The notes under the pieces: generated by a model
Told to the model about the DNA's origin: nothing
The model's database searches: none
Seen by the model: only the letters and a program-made list of their open reading frames with translations
Translations under genes and position numbers: made by a program
Assembly: GCA_022606425.2 (NCBI GenBank)
Contig: JAHDVF020001465.1
Location: 248,001-312,000, forward strand
DNA length: 64,000 nucleotides
DNA from: Lepidostoma basale
Taxonomy: Eukaryota; Arthropoda; Insecta; Trichoptera; Lepidostomatidae
Reading direction: 5' to 3'
Shown: piece after piece, positions 51,533-61,599 of the stretch
Position numbering within the stretch: the stretch's first letter is position 1
Layout of the letters: every line of letters starts with the position of its first letter

Positions 51533-51825
51533 CTTCTTTCTGTGTCCTGTCAGGTCTCCCTAACGTTGACTATCACCCTAAAGTGATGACCTGGGGGAAA
51601 ATATCCAGAGTGGTATCCCCTTGCCTTCTCTGGAAGATTTTCTGTCGGGGTTACCTTCCCTTAGCTGGGTGTATCCAGTTTTATGGCGCTGGAAGCTCGC
51701 CATTCGTCCTCTCTCTATCTGCTTTGGCACAAAGTAATATGTGCCACATTGAGACCTCTCATGGACGCTAGAGAGTTGGACTTGATAGTAGTGTTGCTGT
51801 TGTAAATGCAAAATGGCGCCTTAAG
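51533..51825 (-). mobile_element. NA-C copy
   Basis: Reverse order as at 32,998-33,470: ATGTGCCACATTG-like part, GAGAGGACGAATGGCGAGC, GGGAAGGTAACCCCGACAG, CCACTCTGGATATTTTCCC, then GTCAACGTTAGGGAGACC and CACAGAAAGAAGAAG. Only these two copies were found. 51,826-52,049 nothing. Confidence 0.6.
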
Positions 51826-52049
51826 ACAAAAATATGATGATGAATGTCCTCTACAAAAGTAGAGGCATACTTTCCAGCAAAGCATACCCCATCGTAGCCC
51901 TACTACCTTTTTGAAGTCGATATAAATTATCGCAACTACGACGCAAAAAAAACTGTAGTCGGTAACCCTTCTTGACTGTCAGTGAAGGCTTTTATAAAGA
52001 TGACATGAAATTGTAATATTTTAGTATATCTTGTCTTGTCTTGTCAAGT

Positions 52050-52312
52050 CTTGGATAAGTTGCTGGACACAAATGGCAGTGGATCGGTCACACTCTGAGA
52101 CGGAACCCAGCCTGCATCGCTCAAGGCTCACTAAACTGGTCCCCTATGGGGGGAAAGAGGATGCGAGGCAGACCTAGAGCCACCTGGAGAAGGACCCTGC
52201 AGGACGAGATGTTAGACATCAGGCATGCGATAGAGTCGGGTGGAGAAGGTTCCTTGAGGCCCTATGCATCGGGGAGGTGTGACAGGTCAAAAATAAGAAG
52301 AAGAGTATTTCT
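52050..52312 (+). mobile_element. LINE-K 3' region
   Basis: QWQWIGHTLRRNPACIAQ-type codons, MGGKRMRGRPRATWRRTLQD, EMLDIRHAIESGGEGSLRP, then codons resembling an RWRRFLEALCI end and GAAGAAGAG tail. The GHxLRR, GRPRxTWRR pattern is that of a LINE ORF2 C-terminus common in invertebrates; clade unassigned. Confidence 0.75.
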
Positions 52313-52371
52313 TGACCATCCTAATATATGTTATTTTTAGATTTGATGTTGGCTTGCGACAAGCTCAAAGG

Positions 52372-52446
52372 TGAGCGCATATACGCGCTCATTTTTTATG
52401 TCCAGCCTGGCGAGCTCGGAATCGGAGAGCGCGTAAACGCGCTCGT
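52372..52446. repeat. Two GC palindromes
   Basis: GAGCGCATATACGCGCTC and GAGCGCGTAAACGCGCTC, about 55 bp apart, in AT-rich DNA. TAGTTAA follows at 52,458, so they could mark a degraded end of a TTAA-inserting element; no partner end was identified. 52,460-53,113 holds nothing else recognised. Confidence 0.45.
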
Positions 52447-53113
52447 AGCATCGAACTAGTTAAAAAAACATATATCATACCTTTGGTAAGACAAGGGCAC
52501 AAATGCACGTTTTAGATACATTTAAAGATTTTTGAAGGATTATATCGTTGATATTCTGGCTATATTGATCATACTCGTACACTATCGCCCTCTGGCAAAA
52601 TGAACTTAATGAGCGACTTTATTCCTCCAGAAAAAGGGATGTTTTAAAAATACATTGGCATACTTAACTCAATTTGAGAAAATCTAACAATTATACCCTT
52701 GTCTGACCGAAGGTGCTATACTCGTATAATAAAAAAAGGATATTTTAAAATTGTTGCAAATTTAACAGCTAATAATGATGTAGTATCATAGCGTTTCAGC
52801 AAAAACAAAAGCATTGCACGATTTAAAAAAGAAATATTTTTGGGTTAGCTTAAAGTTCGGCCCTGCATTCGCTGATAGTCAGCTCATTAGTAAGTATCCC
52901 TCGCCTAATTGGGTTCGGATACCAGTAGCTGCTCGGTGACATCTATTTACTCGGACCAGGTCTGGTGAACCGGTTGGCGAACCGACCACGCTCGGCGAAC
53001 GGACGCCCGCTATCGGGAGAAAGGGGTGCTTACGTTGCAGGGAGGAACTTATCGACATTACATACCTTCACTCGCCGACGCTGTGTAGCTAGTACACATT
53101 TCTTCAAATTACT

Positions 53114-53960
53114 TTAACCCTTAAATGCATTCTGTTGCATATCTGCAACAATTAATTTAAGCGCTTATAATTCTGTATACATGGAATAAATGAACTCCAA
53201 TGCATCTTCTTCTCTGGTTTCAATCCTGGGATTGGTTTGCAGCAATTTCCTCTATTATTCTCTTCCATTCTTCCCTGTCTTGTGCGGCTCTTTTGAAATC
53301 TGCATATGATGAGCAGCGCACGTCCACCAACAGGTCATCCAGGTACTCTCGGCGTGGGCGTCCCCTAGAGTTTGTCCCCTCGGTCATACCCTCCATTATG
53401 GCATGCAAGAGACCTTCTTGACGTATTACATGGCCGATCCATCTTGCACGCCTTTCGGACAAGGTCCTGAGGAGGTGCCTTCCTCCTTCGATTCCTTGAA
53501 GAACTTCCTCATTCGTGATGTGGTCTCTCCAGGAAATTCCAAAGAGTCTTCTATAGGACCACATCTCAAAAGTCTCTAGTCTCCGCTTATCCCTTTCGGA
53601 TAGGCACCATGTCTCGCAGCCGTACATCAAGACACTCCATACATAGGTCTTGATGAGGAGTATTCTCAGTTTTAGGTCTATATTATTTGACTCTATTATT
53701 TTCGACATTTTATTAAATGCAAGCCTAGCCTGATGTATACGGCTGTCGACCTCGCTCTTAGACCGACCGTCCCATGTTATTTTGCTCCCGAGGTAGACAA
53801 ACTCCTTGGTGTTCTTTAGTGGAACTCCTGACATCACTACTCTCATCTGATGTTGCGTTCGACTCGTACATGGAATATACTCGTATATATAGGTTAAACT
53901 AAAGTATAAAAATATTTTTACTATTGAATTTGGAAAAATCATGCATTTAAGGGTGAAAAT
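53114..53960. mobile_element. Probable piggyBac-type shell split by LINE-D
   Basis: TTAACCCTTAAATGCAT at 53,114 and the inverse ATGCATTTAAGGG ending about 53,956 form 13-bp TIRs starting CCC next to TTAA. The right TTAA is degraded to TGAA. Outside LINE-D only about 160 bp remain, without coding capacity, so it is MITE-sized. Confidence 0.55.
53205..53870 (-). mobile_element. LINE-D 3' region, intact frame
   Basis: Best LINE-D copy. Reverse frame: VVMSGVPLKNTKEFVYLGSK, DSRIHQARLAFNKMSKIIES, LLIKTYVWSVLMYGCETWCL, RLETFEMWSYRRLFGISWRD, HITNEEVLQGIEGGRHLLRT, LSERRARWIGHVIRQEGLLH, AIMEGMTEGTNSRGRPRRE, AAQDREEWKRIIEEIAANQS, stop at 53,220. About 220 codons of thumb and C-terminal region from a non-LTR retrotransposon; RT catalytic motifs are missing. 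The uninterrupted frame points to a young insertion. Confidence 0.88.
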
Positions 53961-54019
53961 CTCCGAAAAAACTAATTAACTAACCATCACTGATACGGTG
54001 TGAAAATGAATGATATGTC

Positions 54020-54640
54020 CGCTGTATACTATATGCAGACGACGCTGTTTTAATCGCTGACAGCATGGACGAAGTACAAGTCCTAGTGTCAAGAATGTAC
54101 GAAGTATGCAATAAGTATGACCTTGTGATGAACGTGTCAAAGTCTAAAGTTATGGTATTTGAAAAGGAAGAATATATGACGGATTGTGACAAAAGTGCGA
54201 ACGGTGAGAAATCAGAGCAAGTTACCGAATCTGTTTATCTGGGAAGCATGTTTACAAGAGATGGAATAATGAAGAAAGATATCGGAAGAAAGATTGGAGC
54301 AGGAAACAAAATAAATGGTGAACTCAAAGTCATTACCGCAAATAGAAATACTCGTATATCGACTGAAGCAAATATGGAAGTGCACAATGGAGTTTTAGTC
54401 CCGACCCATATGTATGGAAGTGAAGCTTGGAGTTGGCAGAAGAAGGATGAAAGTAGGATAAACGCCGTAGAAATAAGGTCACTGAGAAGAATCTGCGAAA
54501 AAACAATGTATGATAGAATATCTAATGATGAAGTAAGAAAGGAATGTAAGGCGGATGAATGTGTGATAAAAAAGAAAATTAAGAAAGGGTCACTAAGATG
54601 GTTTTGTATTTTGTATTTTGTTCGGATAGTTGTATGACAG
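54020..54640 (+). pseudogene. LINE-A2 reverse transcriptase from YADD box onward
   Basis: LYADDAVLIADSMDEVQVLV holds the catalytic YADD (about 54,030); a frame change lies just upstream. Continuous to 54,637: MYEVCNKYDLVMNVSKSKVM, VYLGSMFTRDGIMKKDIGRK, AGNKINGELKVITANRN, MEVHNGVLVPTHMYGSEAWS, RINAVEIRSLRRICEKTMYD, SNDEVRKECKADECVIKKK, KKGSLRWF, where it stops abruptly. The 3' end and tail are missing. It is the longest LINE-A coding piece in the window. Confidence 0.88.
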
Positions 54641-54717
54641 TAGTGTAGAAAACAATAGGAGAACAATTTGGTGTTGCTAATTGTAAAATTTTTAATTGTG
54701 AATTTTTTTTTCATGAA

Positions 54718-55232
54718 CTAATTAACTAAGTAACCATCACGCCGTCTCACCAAAGTAGTTGGCAGAAAGAATGGACTGCCACACTTTTCATTCCTGACAT
54801 ATTTCTCTCGAATCGTCAACATTCATACATCGTGTCATGCACGCGCGTCGATTTCTCTGACTCCTCACATGGCCGACATTCAATATTTGATATAAATTTG
54901 ATCGAGCCACGTTTTCCTCGGTCTCCATTTCTGGTTCCATTTACATCGTTAGTTTATATATATTTTTACCATTCTTTCTTCATTCATTCTTTCTATATGT
55001 CCAAACCATCTTAATGATCCTTTCATTATTTTGTTCATAACACCGTCATTGGCACCGCATTCGCTTCTTATATTTTCATTCGACACGCTATCATACACAT
55101 TTAATTCTTAATGCATTTATTCTACTTTCATCCTTCTTTGCCCAGTTCCATGCTTCGCTTCTATACATAAGGGTCGGTAGAAGAACACCATTGTGCACGG
55201 CCATTCTAGCTCTTTTGGATAGGTTTTTGTTA
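54718..55232 (-). mobile_element. LINE-A1 3' third
   Basis: Tail ACTAATTAACTAAGTAACC. Reverse order of 3' block, KTWLDQI region, SLRWFGHIERMNEE, ECGANDGVMNKIM, then a small deletion and AVHNGVLLPTLMYRSEAWN. 5' end near KNLSKRAR. 55,233-55,464 nothing. Confidence 0.82.
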
Positions 55233-55464
55233 TGTAAGTTAATTCATATCTAAAAAAAAAATCGTATCTAATTAATTCATATCCTAAAGTTAATTCATAT
55301 AATTTAAAAGTTAAAACATATAACAGTTTATGATTGTGCAGTGACCAAAGTTTAAAGGGTAAGGATTCTTTACTTCCATAAATATATCACGGGTTGCAAC
55401 CAGTCATAAATTAATAATTTATTTAAAATAATAGTGTTTTTTTTGCTATGCGTATGAGAACAAT

Positions 55465-55975
55465 TAGTTGGGAGTATGGTAGCTATACGTGGCTCTATGC
55501 CACAGGTTTTCTTTTGGGAATGCTTGGGGCCAACTCTCTGCAGCTTCGAAGAGATGGGCATCTCATAACCCATTTTTTTAGATTACCTACTCAAGGGATA
55601 TTTCGAGAACTCGGCCGTGCTGGAGGGTGTTCGGCTTTTTGTTCCTGATAGATATCTCCGACAGCGACAGCATACATTGTTTTACCTGCCGGCGGCCAGA
55701 ACCAACCTGCTTCTGGTGACACCGGTGGGAAGAACAGTTAATCTGCTGAGCGCGGTCTCCTCGGAGATCGACGTTTTTCATATTAGTGTAAGTACGTTCA
55801 AAAGGCAATAATCTTAATTCTGGAGAGTATCCTGTCTTCCTAATGTTGAACCATCTCTCATGCGTTTCTGGTAGTATACTATACACAATATATTATTTTA
55901 CCTGTTCTCAATAGATGCCTTATAAATTAATTTTGTAATGTCTTAATGAAATAAACTGATTTGATTTGATTTATT
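55465..55975 (+). mobile_element. LINE-E 3' region
   Basis: WEYGSYTWLYATGFLLGMLG, ANSLQLRRDGHLITHFFRL, then a small insertion, LFVPDRYLRQRQHTLFYLPA, ARTNLLLVTPVGRTVNLLSA, SEIDVFHISVSTFKRQ, 3'UTR and GATTTGATTTGATTTAT. Confidence 0.85.
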
Positions 55976-55984
55976 ATTTTTTTC

Positions 55985-56690
55985 TCGTTTTTTGATATCG
56001 CTTTTAAATTGTTCGCATTTATTTACGTTTTTGTATAGCGTGGACAAGAGCTGCAGGTGTTCTCAAATAACTGACAAGATTTCGTTTTAAATTGGGACTT
56101 TAACTTCTTCTTTTAAATCTTCTTCGGAAATATTTCAAGTGCCGACCTGCCGACTCACCACGGGCGGAGCGCTTGATCCAATAAGGGAAGAAACCGCTTC
56201 AACATCAAGATGAGCCGATTCGCATTGCCGGATCGCCATATTAAATGCCAATTCCAAGAAGACATTCAGGGCTCAGCCACTTCAGAGAGACACAAATGTA
56301 TTGATAAATTCACTTTTAGAGATTTTAATACGAATGAAAACGTTAGTTTTATTGAAGTTTTATTATATTTTATGGGAATGACATGTTACGCCCTTCTAAG
56401 GCATTATCAAATGTGAAAAAATTCAACTCGTTTCAGTTTATATACACTTGTAAATGGAGCAGAATATGGTAATTAACGGACCACACATAATCAATTTTTT
56501 TGATTAAGAACAATAATTCAAAATGTTTTCAATAAAAGGGATTATTCGACTTCTTTACCGCACTGCCAACACCTTGATTCCAATACATTGAACGACTTTG
56601 CTTAAAATAAAGAGGTCTTGTTCGATTCTGATATTTAATATGGAAAAATAAGAAGGAAAGTTCTGATATTTATATGGAGAAATACTTACA
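55985..56690. other. Spacer with one family I fragment
   Basis: 56,335-56,418 matches family I (GAAAACGTTAGTTTTATTG, GGGAATGACATGTTACGCC, AAGGCATTATCAAATGTG). The GAAA of the ribozyme-like core is changed (GUAA). The rest shows no repeat; 56,030-56,290 is GC-richer and apparently unique. Confidence 0.5.
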
Positions 56691-56697
56691 TTACTTA

Positions 56698-56892
56698 AAC
56701 AGCAGATGTCGTCCACTGCTGGACATAGGCCTCCTCGATACTTCTTCATACACTCCTGTGTGGTGCCTTCTGCATCTGGTCACCAGAAAATTTTCTTTTT
56801 CCATCAGACGATCGTGTGGAGGTTTTCCTCTGCTTCTTCCAGCTCCACGAGGTATCCGCTCCATTACCCTTCTGGTCTTTGGCATCTGGTAA
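56698..56892 (-). mobile_element. RTE-like LINE 3' end
   Basis: TGTCGTCCACTGCTGGACAT and AGGCCTCCTC is a 3' end I know from lepidopteran RTE-type LINEs. The reverse frame gives RVMERIPRGAGRSRGKPPHD and EEVSRRPMSSSGRH out of the usual register. 56,893-57,267 holds nothing recognised. Confidence 0.5.
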
Positions 56893-57267
56893 AATAAGTT
56901 TAGATAAAACACATTTATAAATTATTTACAGTTAAAATGGCGGCCATAATATATTCTTAAACTGTATTTTATCAAGAGCATGGGTAAACCATTTTCTGAA
57001 TTCATCCCAACTCTTTCTAGCCATTTAAAACGTGGTATTTATGGAGTTCTGATACCCAATGCATAAAATGGTCTTCTTTATACACCAGAAGTTCTGTTCA
57101 TAAGAAGTGATGTTTAAATTTTTTAAGAATAAGTTCTGGTAAAAAATAAATATAGTGTTTCGGCCATAACAATGAACTATAATATTGGAAATAACTTTTG
57201 TTTTAACTATTTTAATTAAATTGTATTTTCTACGGCATTTGCAAACGGCAGAGCCAAAAATGTGTTT

Positions 57268-57535
57268 CATGTATTATTATTATTATTTTGTTGAATCGCT
57301 CTTTACATCATGACAGAAAGAGCCAAATCAATGTAAAGGGCTATGTAAAAAATCAATGTAAATTATAGCTATCATAGTGATTCTCGTGACATGTGATAGG
57401 TAGCTAATCTATCGCCATTACATTGTCACGTAAATTCTACACCAGACCAAAGACAGTGTGACAATCTCACTGCCCTCGCCGGGAATCGAACCCGGAACCT
57501 TCGGGGTGGCAGTCAATGCACTACGTCCATTTTAC
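57268..57535 (-). mobile_element. SINE-T copy
   Basis: Tail ATTATTATTATTTTGTTG, then GCTCTTTACATCATGACAG, a small duplication at 57,340-57,370 (AAATCAATGTAAA), TAGCTAATCTATCGCC, the GACAATCTCACTG hairpin, and GGGAATCGAACCCGGAACC (B-box). The A-box end is cut at GCACTACG. Confidence 0.85.
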
Positions 57536-58940
57536 GTTCGACATAATCGTCCATCCGAGTAAGTTATTCGGAAGACCATGGATCGTTTTCGCACCACGTA
57601 CACTCTAGTAGATAATACGTATCCACAAAGACGACAATTGTCGATAATTGGATTTCACGATTGCGCTTCATTTGAGCTAGCCGTGGCGCTCATATGCCTG
57701 AAATCATATTTAAACAATGATGGCATTAAATGATCTATTAAGTAAAGCCAATAACATATACATTAACATTATTTTAATGTGTTTTTTTTTCATTTTTAAT
57801 ACGTATTGTATAGGTACTTCTGAAATAAATATCAATATTTAATTTTAAAAAGGCATTCTGTATGTTAATTGCTCAATGATAATATTCAACTGACAAAATA
57901 ATTACGCGCAGATTCCACAGATAACAAGATCCGTCATGTCACCTCATATGAGCCATACGACTGCAGCTGTTCTCAAAGTTTTGTTGTCACGTCAGAGGTG
58001 ACATGCGTTCATTAAGGGTTAACATCTGACTGATATCTTGGCATCGGCGTTTTATTTAATTCATTCATAAAAACATTATATTAAATCATTTCATTCTGAT
58101 GTGTAGTATAGATAAAATGGAATTTTCTAGAAATCATGGCTTCCTTTTCAAATAAACATAAAAATTCTATTAGATATGTAGTTTGTGGATAAAAACAGAC
58201 AAGAATAAAAAAAAACACTTCCATCGGATGACAATCGTTAGGCCATTAAAAATACTACCTGAATAAGGAAATGGCGTGAAAATAAAATGGTACAACTCCA
58301 GCATAAACGCCACGCGAAATATATTCTTAATACCGAAAACAATAAGATATATTTTCGCGTGTTAGTGTTTTTCTTCGGGCTACAATTCCGCACGAAATGA
58401 CGTGTCCGCGCCGCGTAAAAAACGACTTTACGACCAATATAAATACGGCCGATAATCGCTTCAAGGGGCAATCAAAAGTTCACCTTCTTCCGATCGGAGT
58501 TTTTGGAAATGGCATTTAAACGAGCTGGGAGCGCGCCGCGCGGGGAATGGCGGTACTACGTGCGCTGCGCGCGCCATCTTGGGATGCGCGCGCGTCCCGC
58601 AAAAGGCGGGAATTCGCTAAACGTCATCGTGACTTTTACAGCTTTTCGGGTCTGCGCGAGCCCAGCAAACCTTTTGTGTTGTTCCAGAAGAAGTGGCGAG
58701 CTGTATTCGCCGCAATTTATTGTCCCAATTAGCTGTATCGGTCGGAGGAAGGTTTTTATCGGATCGCTCCTGTCCCGGATAGAAGAATGTGACGAAATAT
58801 ATGTAACTATGGGCGGCTGCCTGAATTGCAACGCGATGGCGGATACACTAAACCAACTTTTTATTACGAAATAAATATCAAATTAAATTTATTGCGCCGT
58901 AAAATAATATTGTAACGGAACAGTAGCATTTAGTGTTTAA
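57536..58940. other. Long apparently single-copy region with a GC-rich part
   Basis: No TE match except a possible TTAACCCTTAATG end (reverse, about 58,008-58,020). 58,370-58,720 is strikingly rich in CpG for this window (GCGCGCCGCGCGGGG, GCGCGCGCGTCCCGC). A TATA-like AATATAAATACGG lies at 58,436 and ACCTTCTTCCG follows about 40 bp on. A 123-codon frame (58,503-58,874) has no recognisable domain and could be chance. Could be a promoter or conserved non-coding DNA. Confidence 0.3.
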
Positions 58941-58984
58941 TGTTGATGAAAACGTCTGTTTTCTAGAAGTCTGATATTACATAC

Positions 58985-59830
58985 AACAACAACAACAAGC
59001 CATCACTCCGTTTCCCCACAGGGGTAGGTAGAGAGAATGGACCGCCACACTACTCTATCCTGGCACACCTCTCTAGCTTCCTCCACATTTATACAGCGAG
59101 ACATACACGCACGTCGATTCTTCCGACTTCTATTTCATTTATATATTTTAAACATATCTAAAGCATTACATATTTTTTTTCCAATACACTAAAGATACAA
59201 GTTAGAGATACACAATAATAAGTAATACATAATAGATTAATAACAAGAGCGAGAAACATAAGATGCATGACAAATTAATAAAATATATATACCATACAAT
59301 TATAATAAATATAGTACTTCCCTCAGATGAGCCAAACTATCACAAAATATGTCAAACTCCGAGGTGATACGATTAAGCAAAGATATTGCTCTACCTACCG
59401 GCATAACCATTGGCAGGTTGGTTCTGCATTGTTCGACATAAAACAATGTAATGTTATTCTAACATGACCAACCTTAAAAAATTGATTAATTTAATCATGC
59501 CATGTTTTCCTCGGTTTGCCTCGACTCCGTACTCCATTTACATCATTAACGTATACTTTGTTAACCATTCTTTCTCCATCCATGCGCTCCATATGTCTGG
59601 ACCAACGCAGCGATCCTTTCATAATTTTGTTCATAATACCTTCTTCCGCCATCAATGAAAGCGAAAACGGCCGTTCACAATGGAGTTCTGGTCCCAACCC
59701 TAATGTATGGAAGCGAAGCATGGAACTGGCAGAAGAAGGATGAGAGCAGAGAGATGAGGTCCGTAAGACGTATGTGTGATAGAACGATATACGACAGAAT
59801 CTCAAATGCTGATATAAGAAAGGAATGATA
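58985..59830 (-). mobile_element. LINE-A2-like insertion with 5' inversion, split by LINE-E'
   Basis: 3' part in reverse, 58,985-59,136, with an (ACA)n tail; it continues at 59,453-59,645 (GKPRKTWHD-type, GERMVNKVYVNDVNGV, EEGIMNKIMKGSLRW). From about 59,660 to 59,828 the plus strand reads AVHNGVLVPTLMYGSEAWNW, then MRSVRRMC and YDRISNADIRKE. This is the segment that should directly precede EEGIMNK, but inverted. It is the classical twin-priming product of LINE integration. Confidence 0.78.
59137..59452 (-). mobile_element. LINE-E' 3' end inserted in LINE-A
   Basis: Same 3'UTR as 49,965-50,275 (CAATACACTAAAGATACAAG, GAGCGAGAAACATAAGATGC), then codons for NLPMVMPVGRAISLLNRITS. About 30 bp longer at its 5' end (GGTTGGTTCTGCATTG). 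Confidence 0.8.
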
Positions 59831-60049
59831 TTACATTGTTGTACATAATTCACTATTCGCATTGTTATCTGATAATCATACACTTCGGGAATAGACGTAA
59901 TTGCCACTCCCATAAAAAACAAAAAACTTAATTAAAAAATACGTTTTCATCTAAACGAATTTTCATTTACTGACACTGTTTAACACTTGAATTAATATGT
60001 ATAAAAATTAATTGATTTATTTCGTGATGCTACGTTTTATTCAGCCGTA

Positions 60050-60560
60050 CTTGGATTCTTTTTCAATTCACACAGTTGTATACAACTTTTTAACTATTCT
60101 TCTCTTAACCGTTTGTCATATATGTCCAAACCATATAAGTGATCCTTTTTTAATTTAATTTAGAATCCAATTATATGGTTTACATTTCTTTCTTATTTCG
60201 TCACTCAGTATTCTATTATACATATGTCCTTTTTCGTACATTCTTCTCAGTGATCTTATGTATACTACTTTTATCATACGTTCTTCCTTCTTTTGCCAGC
60301 TCCAAGCTTCGCAATCATCTGCCTTTTATTTTTTTCTTATTTCGGCGTTCGGTATTATATCTTACGTCGTTATCCGCACAATCTTCTCAGTGTTCTTATT
60401 TCTACAGCATTTATCTTACTTTCATCTTTATTTTGCCAGTTTCAAGCTTCCCAATCTTCTGTCTTATATTTCTTCCTTATTTGGTCTTTAGGTATTATAT
60501 CATACGTCGTTTACCGCACATTATTCTCAGCGATCTAATTTCAATGCAATTTATTCTACC
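60050..60560 (-). repeat. LINE-A2 segment amplified as about 140-bp tandem repeats
   Basis: A normal LINE-A2 stretch in reverse (60,050-60,180) is followed by three successive copies of one segment starting near 60,182, 60,321 and 60,461. Each copy reads TTTCTTCCTTATTTCG-like, TATTATATCATACGTCG, TTCTCAGTGATCT, TTTTGCCAGCTCCAAGCTTC. This corresponds to the SWQKxxxRINAVEMRSLRRM...YDRIS part of the protein. The copies differ by perhaps 15-20%, so the amplification is not recent. Confidence 0.7.
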
Positions 60561-61105
60561 TTTTTAACCTTTCCCTTACGGCGCTAAAATAAAAACGCGC
60601 GTTTCGGTGTTGGGTAGTCAGTACCCGATCAAAAATTAGCGATTTTAAATCGGAAAAATAAGAACTTTCATAGCTAATTCCCTTAATTAATTGTAATGAT
60701 TGAGATTTATTTGCTGAAAACATTGAAAAACCGTGTGGCAACGCTCACGGAACGGGCATAATAACGTCTACTCCTGTTGCAAGCCCGAGAGCTACTGCCG
60801 GCGGCAGTGAGAACATTGAGCTCCTCGCGCTTCCACAGTGAAGTATGCAAGAGTGAGATGCGAATATAGTGTCGCGCACTCACAGCGCTGTTTACACGGG
60901 AATTTGAATCCGATGTTCACAAAATACCTCCGATGTACCCGATAAATTCTGATTATTATTAATATTATTTTTTAAACCAATGCGTAAATATATTATGGAG
61001 GAACACCTAAAATCTTAACCTTGTATTTTTTATACTTATAGAGATATTGGTGGTTATTAGAAGCAACGTGTAGAAGATACCCATCATAGGGAAGGGAGGG
61101 TTAAC
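60548..61105. mobile_element. Possible TTAA-flanked element
   Basis: TTTAACCTTTCCCTTACGG at 60,546 and, inverted, CCATCATAGGGAAGGGAGGG then TTAA at 61,102. Both ends start CC(C) next to TTAA, but their alignment is loose. The interior is GC-richer at 60,770-60,900 without ORF. Speculative. 61,106-61,599 shows nothing else recognised. Confidence 0.3.
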
Positions 61106-61599
61106 TCCATGCTTCAATTTCATGCATAAGGGTAAGCGCCATAACTCCATTATTTGTAATCAGCTTATCCTATTTGTAGGATTATATTGCAGCATAGAAA
61201 GCACGTTAAAGGGCTTTATTGATTTTAAATTACTGTCTCCAGAGTTGAACCCGTAAAAATAAATTACACCCAAAACCACAAATCGGTCATTTCGATCTTC
61301 ACTCCTAATCTGGGACGTAAAAATAAATTGTTTTCCGATTATCATTATTTGAAATATTTAAACATAATGACATTGAAAATTATTTAATAATGGCGGCATT
61401 ATTTCGCGCCCAAATCTTCGACGGTACGCTTTTTATGAGCTGCAAGGTACTCGTTTATCGGAAAAAGTCATTTTCGTTCGTCCGAAGGTCATTATATTTT
61501 CTTTCTGTATATTTCAAATGGCGCGAAAGTAATGTTCCAAGATTTGAAAAAAGGAATACTTTATAATTTAAATACAAAACTTGACTTAAACTTCGAATA

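Noticed and set aside
58503..58874. 123-codon open frame as a host gene
   Set aside because: GC-rich DNA yields long chance frames; overlapping frames on both strands are equally open and no domain is visible.
393..60560. LINE C-terminal frames as separate small host genes
   Set aside because: All match one of a few recurring LINE families and are 5'-truncated with tails.
60175..60567. 130-codon hydrophobic frame as a membrane protein
   Set aside because: Antisense of tandem LINE-A2 segments; hydrophobicity comes from T-rich antisense codons.
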